Below, piece after piece: positions 43,233 through 51,418 of a stretch of 53,996 nucleotides of DNA; positions within the stretch are counted from its first letter, which is position 1; each line of letters starts with the position of its first letter. The position numbers and the translations under genes were made by a program. The notes beneath the pieces were generated by a model. It worked only from the letters and a program-made list of their open reading frames with translations. It did not search any database and was not told the DNA's origin. The stretch spans positions 1 through 53,996 of the forward strand of contig JANQNG010000067.1 in NCBI GenBank assembly GCA_028279685.1, written 5' to 3'. The DNA is from Candidatus Nanoarchaeia archaeon. GTDB taxonomy: Archaea > Nanobdellota > Nanobdellia > Woesearchaeales > SKIA01.

Positions 43233-44798
43233 ATGGCTAAAAAAAGAGGTGTGGGTAGGCTAACACAGATTCTCAAGATTTGTTTCAAATGGGGTGTCTC
43301 TGGTTACTTCAATAAAAAACACGAGAAAAAACTCATCACACCAAGCAGAATCAGAAGACTTTTCGAAGAATTAGGAGGCATTTTTGTTAAACTAGGACAA
43401 TTCTTAAGCCTTAGGCCTGATCTTATTCCTGCAAAATTCTGCAAAGAGCTTGAAAAATTACAAGATAATGTCGAAGTATTTCCTTTCAAGGAAGCCAAAG
43501 CCATCATAGAGAAAGAGCTCGGCCAAAAATTCGAGGATATCTTCGAGGAATTCAACCAGAAGCCGATAGCCGCAGCATCAATCGGCCAAGTATACAAAGC
43601 TAAACTACTTTCAGGGGAGATCGTTGCTGTTAAAGTTATGCGTCCAGGAATTGACAGAATCGTACTGACTGATTTAAGGATTCTAAAATCAATCGCTAAA
43701 AAAGCTGATAAGCTCATAGATCAGAATGTGCTTGATCCTGTAGAAATCGTTGATGAACTTGAACGCTATACACGCAGAGAACTCAACTATCTTGAAGAAG
43801 CGCACAATCTTGAAGTCTTCCAGCATCATTTTTCAGACGATGATCGTATCACCGTCCCAAAAGTATATAGAGCATGGACATCGCAAAAAGTGTTGACCAT
43901 GCAATTCATCCATGGTTTTCCAGCACATGATCGAAAGAGACTCGCTCGCCATAATAGAAAAAAAATTGCCTACACTGTTGTCGAATCTATGATGAGGCAA
44001 GTTCTAGAATTACAACGATTTCATGCTGATCCTCATCCAGGAAATATTTTTGTGTTGCCGCATGATAACGTTGCATTCCTTGATTTTGGTATTGTAGGTA
44101 TGCTTCACGAAGATTATGCAGCACATCTTGAAGATTTGTTTCTTGCATTGCTGAATGCAAACCCAAAAGCAATTTCGAAAAGCATGATTGCACTCAATAT
44201 CGCAGATAGAGAAGTTAATCTCCATATGCTTGAAGAAGATGTCTCGAGAGTACTTGGGAAATACCATAAAACTTCTTTAAAACGAGTGCACTTTGGCCTT
44301 CTTCTTGCTGAAAGCCTTGATGCTGCGCGAAGAAATAATATCAGAGTGCCTCGAGAACTCGTGCTTCTTGGAAAAGCTTTAGCAACACTACAAGGATTTG
44401 TTATTGAGGTCTATCCTGAGTTCGACATAACAGAATGTATAAAGGAATATTTATCTAAAAGAAGAAAACTTACCTTCAAACTTATCAGAAAAAAACTCTT
44501 CAAGGATCTCGATATGTTCAAATCAGTTGTACCGACTATTAAGAAGATTTTCTTCGATATTGATGATGCTGATAAAAATTTAAAACGACTTGAATTTGAC
44601 TTAAAACTGCTTGATGACAGGCTTCTGCATAGCGGCGAGAGGATCATGACTGCTATTGTAGCTGTGGGCTTGCTGCTCTTCTCGGCAATAGCGCTTAATG
44701 TAGAGAATAGTAATCTTTTTAATACAGGAGGGTTCATAAGTTTCTTAGTAGCGCTATTTTTGCTACTGAAACTATTGTTTCATTATAACACAAGGTAG
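43233..44798 (+). CDS. UbiB/ABC1/AarF-family atypical kinase
   Basis: 521 residues. KLGQFLSL (Lys53-Gln56) is the family's KxGQ extension, AAASIGQVYKAKL (about 112-124) the Ala-rich loop, AVKVMRPG the ATP-lysine, then MQFIHGFPAHD, FHADPHPGN (catalytic loop) and DFGIVGML (metal). One or two hydrophobic segments near the C-terminus (about 470-520) anchor it in the membrane. The substrate is unknown, and in bacteria UbiB aids quinone or isoprenoid lipid metabolism. TTTATAAATG upstream of 43210 gives a promoter. Overlaps the downstream phasin-like gene's ribosome site. Confidence 0.9.
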   Translation: MAKKRGVGRLTQILKICFKWGVSGYFNKKHEKKLITPSRIRRLFEELGGIFVKLGQFLSLRPDLIPAKFCKELEKLQDNVEVFPFKEAKAIIEKELGQKFEDIFEEFNQKPIAAASIGQVYKAKLLSGEIVAVKVMRPGIDRIVLTDLRILKSIAKKADKLIDQNVLDPVEIVDELERYTRRELNYLEEAHNLEVFQHHFSDDDRITVPKVYRAWTSQKVLTMQFIHGFPAHDRKRLARHNRKKIAYTVVESMMRQVLELQRFHADPHPGNIFVLPHDNVAFLDFGIVGMLHEDYAAHLEDLFLALLNANPKAISKSMIALNIADREVNLHMLEEDVSRVLGKYHKTSLKRVHFGLLLAESLDAARRNNIRVPRELVLLGKALATLQGFVIEVYPEFDITECIKEYLSKRRKLTFKLIRKKLFKDLDMFKSVVPTIKKIFFDIDDADKNLKRLEFDLKLLDDRLLHSGERIMTAIVAVGLLLFSAIALNVENSNLFNTGGFISFLVALFLLLKLLFHYNTR

Positions 44799-44807
44799 GT
44801 GGTACTT

Positions 44808-45248
44808 ATGAATAAAAACACTGCAAAAAAAGCATTTCTTATTGGCGTTGGATTAACTGCATTAGCTGCCAAACAAATCGAAACCAAAGCTAAGCAGCTT
44901 ATCAAGAAACATAATGTGGATACAAAACAAGCAAGTAAGTTAGCTAAAGATTTTGTGAAGCAAGCCATGGCGCAGAAGAAAGTTCTTGAAAGCAAAATCA
45001 AAACTGCTGAGAAGAATCTTCAATCAAAGGCAAAGACTGCGGCAAGTAAAATGAAAAGCAGAGCGAAAGTGACTATTAGAAGGGCCTCAGTGAGGAAAGT
45101 AGCAAAAGGTGTCGCAAAGGGAGTAGCGAAGAGAGTTGGAAAAAGAGTAGCAAAGCGTGTCGTGAGAAAAGTCAAGAAAAAGATTGCGAAGCGAAAGGCG
45201 AAAAGGAAAGTTAAGAAAGCAAAGCGCAAAGCAAAGAAGAAAAGATAG
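44808..45248 (+). CDS. Phasin-like protein with a highly basic repetitive C-terminus
   Basis: 146 residues from ATG 44808, which follows GGTGG. Residues 1-60 (KKAFLIGVGLTALAAKQIE, then KLAKDFVKQAMAQKKVLESKI) look like the phasin-type helical domain that often accompanies UbiB genes in bacteria. Residues about 75-146 are Lys/Arg/Ala/Val-rich (KVAKGVAKGVAKRVGKRVAKRV and KAKRKVKKAKRKAKKK), resembling a histone H1 tail. The tail could bind polyphosphate, nucleic acid or membranes. Nine bases downstream of the UbiB stop, so an operon. Confidence 0.7.
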   Translation: MNKNTAKKAFLIGVGLTALAAKQIETKAKQLIKKHNVDTKQASKLAKDFVKQAMAQKKVLESKIKTAEKNLQSKAKTAASKMKSRAKVTIRRASVRKVAKGVAKGVAKRVGKRVAKRVVRKVKKKIAKRKAKRKVKKAKRKAKKKR

Positions 45249-45278
45249 CTTCTTTTTTCTTTAATGTATTCTAACGCT

Positions 45279-45456
45279 GGCACTACTGCCAAAGCGACTA
45301 CGCGCTTTGTATTGCCAAACAAGTTCGGCAATGCCTAGCGTAGTACTCTATATTAACATTGAACTGTTATAATCGCAGATTTCTTATCGAATCATATATA
45401 CGACACGGAGCGCAGTAGTGCCAGAGCAATTACTGCCCAGCGTGGCACTCTATTAT
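45279..45456 (-). repeat. Structured intergenic element, copy 3 (branched) and partial copy 4
   Basis: GGCACTACTGC (45279-45289) pairs perfectly with GCAGTAGTGCC (45412-45422). Between them are two hairpins (AAAGCG/CGCTTT, 45291-45296 with 45303-45308; ATTGCC/GGCAAT, 45311-45316 with 45327-45332) and the repeat core (GCCTAGCGTAGTACTCTATATT at 45333-45354, CGACACGGAGCG at 45401-45412). A fourth, partial core, GCCCAGCGTGGCACTCTATTAT, follows at 45435-45456. Downstream of the 5S gene on the minus strand and 30 bases from the stop of the basic-tailed gene. It belongs to the same family as 30078-30290. Confidence 0.6.
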
Positions 45457-45501
45457 CTTATCTATCTGTGTTGCTAAAATGATAAGAAACATTAAGATAA
45501 A

Positions 45502-45616
45502 GGCGGACAGTTTATTGGGTTCCCGCGCAGAAGCGCAGTACAGCCAATAACCACAATTGCTTAACTTCCGTGTTCGAAATGGGAACGGGTGTGACCAATT
45601 GCGTTTGACCGTCCAA
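45502..45616 (-). rRNA. 5S ribosomal RNA
   Basis: The minus strand holds CCCGTTCCCATTTCGAACACGGAAGTTAAGC-type sequence (within 45558-45592), the universal 5S core. GGACGGT near 45608-45614 pairs with ACTGTCC near 45504-45510 (one G-U) to make the terminal helix. A TTTATAAA box at 45637-45644 on the minus strand predicts a transcript start near 45614, supporting the 5' end. The gene is alone, with no 16S or 23S neighbour. Confidence 0.9.
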
Positions 45617-45636
45617 TGCTGTGGAATACATTTCTT

Positions 45637-45644
45637 TTTATAAA
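45637..45644 (-). promoter_or_regulatory. TATA box of the 5S rRNA gene
   Basis: TTTATAAA centred about 26 bases upstream of the predicted 5S 5' end. Confidence 0.6.
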
Positions 45645-45738
45645 GGTAACTAAATTTTAGCATAGCAAAAATTTAGAATTGATTTTTTCTATCAAAAAAA
45701 ATCAATAACTGAATAATTATTTTCCATACAGAAAATAA

Positions 45739-46578
45739 CTAAAACATTGCATGCACTTTCTTCGAGAATACCCTTGCAATCTGGAGATTCTTTAGTACAA
45801 CAACATTGATCTTCTCTTTTCTTTCAAAGATCTGAACCAACGCATGCATATCTAATTGCGCTAAATCTTTTACCCCTTTGAAAACTTTCTTCACATCTTT
45901 TTTCAATTGTTCAGGCCAATACATCTGAATGACCGAATCTCCTAAGATAATATAGTCAAAGTTATTCTCTAAATCCATACCTACTTTTATCTTCACGCCA
46001 AGTTTTGTGTACATATTAGCGCAGAGTTTTGCAACATCGGAGCTGTCTCTGATACTGATGTAGATTCTTGATGGATTTTTCAATGCAGCTAATCCTCTGT
46101 ATTCTTGCCGTGAGAAAAACAATGGCCACCAAGAGAACTCCCAATGTGAATAGCAAGGCAAATCAATTCTTTCCTCATCGGTAAGTAGTTCTGTAAACTG
46201 TGCAATAAGAAACTTGTCCATGTTGAAAAGATTGTCAAACACAAATGTCTGCATATTTTCTTTCCATTTCCTTTCTGCTAAAGGAGTTTTTGTAATGTAA
46301 GATTCTTCAAGTTTTCCTGTGAATTCTTGAAGTTCTTTTACCCAATCTAAGTTAAGAGAATATTCTTTATCATTTTTTGCAACAATATTTTTCTTGACTA
46401 ATTCCTGCAATGCTTTATGAACTGCTTGATAGGAAACGCCCAACCCATATCGTTTCTTCAAAAGATTAAAGAGCTTTCTCTGTGCCAACGGCCAATCTGT
46501 AGTCATTACCGTAATAATAAGATCTTTCACACTCATTTTCTTAGGGTCCATCCCTGGACTTTCTATAAGATATGTCAT
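45739..46578 (-). CDS. Winged-helix protein, paralogue A
   Basis: 279 residues. The N-terminal 85 residues form a winged helix (DLIITVMTTDWPLAQRKLFNLL, then SYQAVHKALQELVKKNIVAKNDKEYSL), close to the corresponding part of the next gene (about 46609-47439). The rest (residues 90-279) is an alpha/beta domain with a conserved VGMDLENNFDYIILGDSV pattern shared by both, probably sensing a ligand. TTAAT-type promoter signals are weak, but GGAGG lies before the ATG. No known family is assigned. A transcription regulator is likely. Confidence 0.65.
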   Translation of the reverse strand: MTYLIESPGMDPKKMSVKDLIITVMTTDWPLAQRKLFNLLKKRYGLGVSYQAVHKALQELVKKNIVAKNDKEYSLNLDWVKELQEFTGKLEESYITKTPLAERKWKENMQTFVFDNLFNMDKFLIAQFTELLTDEERIDLPCYSHWEFSWWPLFFSRQEYRGLAALKNPSRIYISIRDSSDVAKLCANMYTKLGVKIKVGMDLENNFDYIILGDSVIQMYWPEQLKKDVKKVFKGVKDLAQLDMHALVQIFERKEKINVVVLKNLQIARVFSKKVHAMF

Positions 46579-46608
46579 AGTATAAATCCTCCGTTGAATT
46601 ATTTTGAA

Positions 46609-47439
46609 CTAATCAGTTGATTTGAAATACTTGATTGTGCTTTCTCTTAACTGCTTCGCAATAATAGCATCTTTTTCTATGATAATATAATGAGGAATAT
46701 CAAATTTATTATGCATAATGCCAAACAATTCCTGAAGATTGAAACTCTTGACGGATAATGTGTTTTTCTGAAGCTTTTTTACTTTGTCCTTCATTGCAGG
46801 AGAAAAATAGATTCTGCAAACATAATCACCGACAATCATATAATCACATTCATCTGAACAATCAATACCAAGTTTGATTTTCACTTTTTTTCCGAATAAA
46901 GAATATGCTTTTGCAATGAATTGATCATACAATGAATTTGTTCTGCAGATGATATAATGATCATGTTTTTTCACTATAGCTCTTACCTTCTTATTGACCT
47001 CCTTCGATAACCCAATCAAGGAATACATCGCAAACCAACGGAAAATAGTAGATTTGTCTTTTGGATTAGGAAAATATGAAAGATAATTTCCTATGAATTC
47101 GCCTAATTCTGCTACAGTATCAAAAGAATATTTTACATAATTATGCAAATGAGCTTTAGAATACGGAATTTTTTCAGAAGATTTATCTTTGTAGCTTTTT
47201 TCTACAAAATTAAAAAACTGCTTTGAACTCATAACCCAAGATGAATCAAGCAGATATTTTTTGTCATCTTTCACAACGATGCCTTCTTCCATCATTTTTG
47301 TTATTGTCTTATGGACTGCTTGGTAGGTTAATGATTTCCCAGAATACTTCCTTACCTTGAATAATATAGCTCTCGCTGTCAATGGCCAATGTTCCGCTAG
47401 AATCTCGATGATAAGCTCCTTTGTGGACTTTTCACCCAT
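46609..47439 (-). CDS. Winged-helix protein, paralogue B
   Basis: 276 residues with the same layout as paralogue A: EIIAEHWPL-type N-terminal winged helix (LIIEILAEHWPLTARAIL, TYQAVHKTITKMMEEGIVVKDDKKYLL), then a C-terminal domain with LGIDCSDECDYMIVGDYV. TTTAAATC near 47462-47470 predicts a leaderless start at 47439. It is upstream of paralogue A with 30 bases between, so the pair is a tandem duplication, probably with divergent targets. Confidence 0.65.
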   Translation of the reverse strand: MGEKSTKELIIEILAEHWPLTARAILFKVRKYSGKSLTYQAVHKTITKMMEEGIVVKDDKKYLLDSSWVMSSKQFFNFVEKSYKDKSSEKIPYSKAHLHNYVKYSFDTVAELGEFIGNYLSYFPNPKDKSTIFRWFAMYSLIGLSKEVNKKVRAIVKKHDHYIICRTNSLYDQFIAKAYSLFGKKVKIKLGIDCSDECDYMIVGDYVCRIYFSPAMKDKVKKLQKNTLSVKSFNLQELFGIMHNKFDIPHYIIIEKDAIIAKQLRESTIKYFKSTD

Positions 47440-47568
47440 ACAAAAGGGAATCTTCTCAGAGATTTAAACCTTTTGGTTGAAGTTTTCTGAACCGAACATA
47501 TATCCCTTCTTAGAACCTACTAACAATATGGAGTTGTATCCAATCATCGATTATGACGAGGAGGTTGA

Positions 47569-47895
47569 ATGAAAATGGGCACAAACATATCTACCAAGAA
47601 ATTAGGTGCAAATGCACTATATACAACAGTTGAATATAGAATTGAAGGAGGTACGAGAGAGGAGAGATTAGCAGAGCTTCAGGAGCTGCAAGAAAATCAT
47701 GATGTTAATATCATCTCTTCTGGCGATGGAGAACTTGTAGCACAAGTAGAGTTTGATTCTTCTTTCTACAACACCATAGAAGATATAGTAATGAAGCGAG
47801 GACAACACGATTCATTCTGGAGACCTTGGGATAAGCCATACATAGATTCATACCAACAGAGAATGGGAGAACATTTCATGCTGAGGAAACCATAA
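47569..47895 (+). CDS. Unknown small protein 1 of a three-gene set
   Basis: 108 residues without recognised motifs. The sequence reads as a small alpha/beta domain (ALYTTVEYRIEGGTREERLAEL, then VNIISSGDGELVAQVEFDSSF) followed by a Trp/Pro-rich C-terminus (HDSFWRPWDKPYIDSY). GAGGAGGT precedes both ATG 47569 and ATG 47575, and spacing leaves the start uncertain by two codons. Its stop overlaps the next start by one base. Function unknown. Confidence 0.6.
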   Translation: MKMGTNISTKKLGANALYTTVEYRIEGGTREERLAELQELQENHDVNIISSGDGELVAQVEFDSSFYNTIEDIVMKRGQHDSFWRPWDKPYIDSYQQRMGEHFMLRKP

Positions 47896-48104
47896 TGGCA
47901 GGAACAAGAATTGATCTTGATGTAAAGACAGAAAGACTATACGAGGGAATACGAACAGAATCGAGTGCTGTTGTTGAGGACCCCGACCCCATCGTATATG
48001 AAAAAGCGGTAGAGATTACAAGTATAATGAACAGAAGAATTGCTCTGGAACATTCTCTCTATCTAAGAAGAGAGGAAAGTGATTTCCTAAGATTATTGAG
48101 GTGA
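47895..48104 (+). CDS. Unknown small protein 2 of a three-gene set
   Basis: 69 residues. A charged N-terminal strand (RIDLDVKTERLYEGI) and a C-terminal helix (SIMNRRIALEHSLYLRREESDFLRLL). The start ATG shares a base with the previous stop. No family recognised. The composition suggests a small partner protein. Confidence 0.55.
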   Translation: MAGTRIDLDVKTERLYEGIRTESSAVVEDPDPIVYEKAVEITSIMNRRIALEHSLYLRREESDFLRLLR

Positions 48105-48108
48105 TATT

Positions 48109-48363
48109 ATGCCGAGAGTTGAAGCATACGCAACCACCTACTCTAGAAGAAGTGTGGATAGTAGTGGAAATCCTGTCTATGAAAGTGCTAGTGAAGGTGT
48201 AGCTGTAGGAAACAGCATTGCAGAAGCAAAACTAGGTGCAGATCTGACAGGAAAGATGGTTGAAGGACAAGCAAAAGGACATAGCGCAGGATTAGCAATA
48301 GAAGGAATCTGCGAAAGAGAACTTCTATCCGCATCTGAGCTGCAGAGAAGACTCAATGATTGA
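48109..48363 (+). CDS. Unknown small protein 3 of a three-gene set
   Basis: 84 residues, Gly/Ala/Ser-rich with few hydrophobic stretches: VEAYATTYSRRSVDSSGN, EGVAVGNSIAEAKLGADL, then GLAIEGICERELLSASEL. The ribosome site GAGGTGATATT lies before the ATG. It follows gene 2 by four bases. Its composition is unusual and may be partly disordered. Function unknown. Confidence 0.55.
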   Translation: MPRVEAYATTYSRRSVDSSGNPVYESASEGVAVGNSIAEAKLGADLTGKMVEGQAKGHSAGLAIEGICERELLSASELQRRLND

Positions 48364-48372
48364 GTTCAATAG

Positions 48373-49527
48373 TTATCTCTCTTTTGATAGTTCCACTATT
48401 TTATTTCTTAATTTATTACAATATTCATTAAACGACTCTTTATCTGCATGTAAAGGAAAATAAAACGGTTTTCCAAAGTTTACTTCAATAATTTTTTTAT
48501 CATCTTTATCAGGATATATTGTTCCCACAGGAATAATGGGTATTTTCATCCCTGTGATTTCCTGAGCACGCTGAGCAAATAAGAAAATCCCCGGTTGAAT
48601 ATCCATAACAATATCTCTTCTAATTTCTTCCGTAGAACGGATATCTATGTTTGATCGACTCTCTGGAAAAACCAAGACTGCCTGTCCTAAGATCAAAGCA
48701 TCAATAACTCTTTTTGTTGCAGATTTCGGACTTCCATTTGGATACTTGTCTTGTCTTTTAGGCATATGAGGTCTATTTACAGGTATTTCTCCTGCTCTAC
48801 TGAATATTAGTCTTTGCAATTTTATATCAGAATTATCTACCCAATCAACCGCTCTCAGAAAAAAAGTATGCCTCGGAATAATTGATAAGAAAAGAGAACC
48901 ATCTACTTGTCCGTGGAAGTGCCTGGGAGCAATTATGACAGGACCTTTTTCAGGTATATTCTCCAGACCCTCAACTATGACACTAAACTGTCTATGTACA
49001 TTTATCCATGCAACCCCATTAATTAAATGTCTAAACCACTGCTTATATTCTATTTTTTTAACTCTGTTAATATTTGCTTCAATTTTTTCCTTAATTTTAG
49101 ACGCTTCATCCAGAAATTTTCTTAGAGTATTTAGTATATTCATTTCTGCATTCATAAGCTCATGAACATCTTGTGAATCTGCATCTCTTTGAGCAATAAG
49201 ATTTTCTTTATATTCAGCTATCCTTTCCTTGATTTTTTTTAATTCCTCAAATAAAGATGCTGCCAATATTTTTTCTTGTGTTCTATTTATTTTTTTTAAA
49301 TCGGCAAGAATCTTCATTTCTTTTTCATCTTTAAAATGCTTTCCAAGCTCCTTAAGCAGTTTATTATCTATTTTCTTCTCTTTTGATAAAAGAGCGTTGA
49401 GAATTCTGATCTGTATTTTCACACATTTTTTTCTCTCATTAGAATTCGCTGATTTTTTAATTTCATAAATTCTTTTCATATTAGAAAAAAAACTCAATGT
49501 GTTTTCTGAAAGAGCAGATCTAAACAT
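48373..49527 (-). CDS. PlsC-like lysophospholipid acyltransferase with an N-terminal coiled coil
   Basis: 384 residues. About 1-160 are charged and helical (probable coiled coil). The rest is an acyltransferase domain: IIAPRHFHGQVDG, where the usual HX4D motif appears as H-x3-D, then AGEIPVNRP and VFPESRSN (motif III like FPEGTRS), and IPIIPVGTIYPDKDDK. Probably transfers a fatty acyl or isoprenoid chain to a lysolipid. Archaeal membranes do not normally need it, so its lipid target is unclear. A TATA-like AATATAAATATC near 49548-49559 suggests a leaderless start at 49527. Convergent with the three-gene set. Confidence 0.7.
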   Translation of the reverse strand: MFRSALSENTLSFFSNMKRIYEIKKSANSNERKKCVKIQIRILNALLSKEKKIDNKLLKELGKHFKDEKEMKILADLKKINRTQEKILAASLFEELKKIKERIAEYKENLIAQRDADSQDVHELMNAEMNILNTLRKFLDEASKIKEKIEANINRVKKIEYKQWFRHLINGVAWINVHRQFSVIVEGLENIPEKGPVIIAPRHFHGQVDGSLFLSIIPRHTFFLRAVDWVDNSDIKLQRLIFSRAGEIPVNRPHMPKRQDKYPNGSPKSATKRVIDALILGQAVLVFPESRSNIDIRSTEEIRRDIVMDIQPGIFLFAQRAQEITGMKIPIIPVGTIYPDKDDKKIIEVNFGKPFYFPLHADKESFNEYCNKLRNKIVELSKER

Positions 49528-49574
49528 ATTATTTTTACATCGTATGATATTTATATTTCTATTTATAGCAAAAA

Positions 49575-49720
49575 AACTAGCATTACATATCTCTCTGAGT
49601 TGAAAAGAAGACTCAACCTACTAGTTCTCTTCTATATAGTCGGTAATTCTGAATTACTGTTTTTCGGAATTTCCTTCTATATAGAAACTTATTCGGTTTT
49701 TTGCAGTTTCCGAAAAGATT
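49575..49720. promoter_or_regulatory. Divergent promoter region rich in inverted repeats
   Basis: Between the acyltransferase and aEF-1B genes. It has AACTAG/CTAGTT (49575-49580 with 49621-49626) enclosing GTTGA/TCAAC (49599-49603 with 49613-49617), a perfect GTAATTC-T-GAATTAC palindrome (49643-49657), TTTTCGGAA/TTCCGAAAA (about 49661-49715), and two direct copies of CTTCTATATAG. TTTTATAAAC at 49758-49767 is the aEF-1B promoter. The rest has no gene I can see. Confidence 0.45.
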
Positions 49721-49788
49721 GCCATATGGAAAGTAAATAAACTATAGCTAACCATACTTTTATAAACGAAATAGCAACCTCTCAGGTC

Positions 49789-50073
49789 ATGGCAAGTGTA
49801 ATTATATCAATGAAAATAATGCCTGAATCACCAGAGATAGATCTGGAAGCCATATACACAGCTTCTGAGAAGCTTATTCGCGCTTTCACAGAGGATGCTG
49901 AGGGTGAGATGAAGAAAGAAATCGAACCTGTAGCTTTTGGCCTAAGTGCACTGAAAATCACATTCGTTTCTGATGAATCAAAAGGCTCTACAGACGATGT
50001 CGAAGCCAAGATCAAGGAACTCGATGGAGTCTCCTCTGTTGAGATTATTGACGTCAGGCGAGCCATCGGGTAA
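49789..50073 (+). CDS. Archaeal elongation factor 1-beta (aEF-1B)
   Basis: Nucleotide exchange factor for aEF-1A. 94 residues of the compact alpha/beta fold: VIISMKIMPESPEIDLEAI, then EPVAFGLSALKITFVSDES and VSSVEIIDVRRAI. TTTTATAAAC about 25 bases upstream makes the ATG leaderless. Start and length match archaeal homologues. Confidence 0.93.
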   Translation: MASVIISMKIMPESPEIDLEAIYTASEKLIRAFTEDAEGEMKKEIEPVAFGLSALKITFVSDESKGSTDDVEAKIKELDGVSSVEIIDVRRAIG

Positions 50074-50115
50074 ACTTTTTATATCCGTAATCTTCTGAAC
50101 TTGAAGTGAACCAAA

Positions 50116-51390
50116 ATGTTAGATATACGAATCATAAGAGAAAACGCTGAACTTGTCAAGGCAAATATGAAGAAAAAGCTCAGAGAAGATATGCATTTAG
50201 TAGATGATGTGCTGAAATTAGATGAAGAATGGAGAAAAATCAAGCACGAAAATGATCAGCTGAGATCAGAACGCAATAAAGTTTCGGAAGCAATCAATAA
50301 AGCCAAAAAAGAAGGAAAAGATGCTAAAGCATTACTTGCCAAAGCAAAAGAAATTCCTCAAAAGCTCCATGCACTTGACGAACAAAAAAACACATTAAGT
50401 GAAAAAATTGATACATTATTGAGACAAATCCCGAACATTATAGCAGATAACGTTCCTCTAGGAAAAGATGATTCTGAAAATGTTGAAGTAGAACGCTTTG
50501 GTGAACCAAAAAAACCTGATTTTGACATGAAGCCACATCAAGAGATTGCCGAAGCATTAGGATGTGCTGATTTTGAAAGTTCTGCAAGAATATCAGGTAA
50601 TGGATTTTATTTTTTAGAAGGTGACTTGGCACTATTGAATCAAGCATTGCTTCGTTTCGCATTGGACTATATGCTCAAACAAGGATTTACGTATGTTGAA
50701 ACACCTCTTATGATGAGAGGAGATATAATCAAGAACGTTGTTGATCTCAACGATCAAGAGAATCAGATTTACAAAATTGAGCAAGATGATCTCTATTTAA
50801 TAGGAACAAGTGAGCATTCTTTGATCGGAAGATTTGTTAATCAAGCTGTTGAGGAAAAAGATCTTCCTATTACGCAAACAAGTTACTCTATGTGCTTCAG
50901 AAAAGAAAAAGGCAGTCATGGCTTAGATGAAAAAGGATTATTCAGAACGCATCAATTCAATAAAATTGAAATGATTGTCATCTGCAAGCCAGAAGAATCA
51001 AATGACTGGTATAAAAAAATGCAAACCTACACTATTGAGATTTTCAAACAACTAGAACTGCCTATTAGAGTATTGCAGATTTGTTCAGGAGATTTAGGTG
51101 AATTGAAATACGATCAAATAGATATTGAAGCATGGAGCCCTCGAAGAAATGAATACATTGAAGTTGGTAGCTGTTCTAATCTTACTGATGCGCAAGCATT
51201 GATGTTAAAGATCAGAGTAAAAGGTAAAGATGGCACCTATTTTCCTCATACGTTGAACAACACTGCAATTGCAACCTCAAGAGCAATGGTTGCAATACTT
51301 GAAAACTATCAAAACAAAGATGGAAGCATAACTATTCCTAATGTGCTGAAGCAATACATGGGTGGAAAGGACATCATAAAACCAAAATAA
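50116..51390 (+). CDS. serS: Seryl-tRNA synthetase
   Basis: Charges tRNA-Ser. 424 residues in the common (bacterial/archaeal-eukaryal) form: N-terminal coiled-coil arm (MLDIRIIRENAELVKANMKK and charged helices to about 115), then class II motifs ALGC-type entry, motif 2 CFRKEKGSHGLDEKGLFRTHQFNKIE and motif 3 GSCSNLTDAQALMLKI with NTAIATSRAMVAILENYQ. It is not the rare methanogen type. The promoter-like TTTTTATATC precedes it. aEF-1B is 42 bases upstream. Confidence 0.95.
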   Translation: MLDIRIIRENAELVKANMKKKLREDMHLVDDVLKLDEEWRKIKHENDQLRSERNKVSEAINKAKKEGKDAKALLAKAKEIPQKLHALDEQKNTLSEKIDTLLRQIPNIIADNVPLGKDDSENVEVERFGEPKKPDFDMKPHQEIAEALGCADFESSARISGNGFYFLEGDLALLNQALLRFALDYMLKQGFTYVETPLMMRGDIIKNVVDLNDQENQIYKIEQDDLYLIGTSEHSLIGRFVNQAVEEKDLPITQTSYSMCFRKEKGSHGLDEKGLFRTHQFNKIEMIVICKPEESNDWYKKMQTYTIEIFKQLELPIRVLQICSGDLGELKYDQIDIEAWSPRRNEYIEVGSCSNLTDAQALMLKIRVKGKDGTYFPHTLNNTAIATSRAMVAILENYQNKDGSITIPNVLKQYMGGKDIIKPK

Positions 51391-51418
51391 CTATAAACTA
51401 TTCTGTTTCTCTTTTTTT

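Noticed and set aside
44010-44267. 85-codon minus-strand frame inside the UbiB gene
   Set aside because: It is antisense to a strongly supported kinase gene.
45430-45663. 77-codon minus-strand frame
   Set aside because: It lies over the 5S rRNA gene, so it is not a real coding region.
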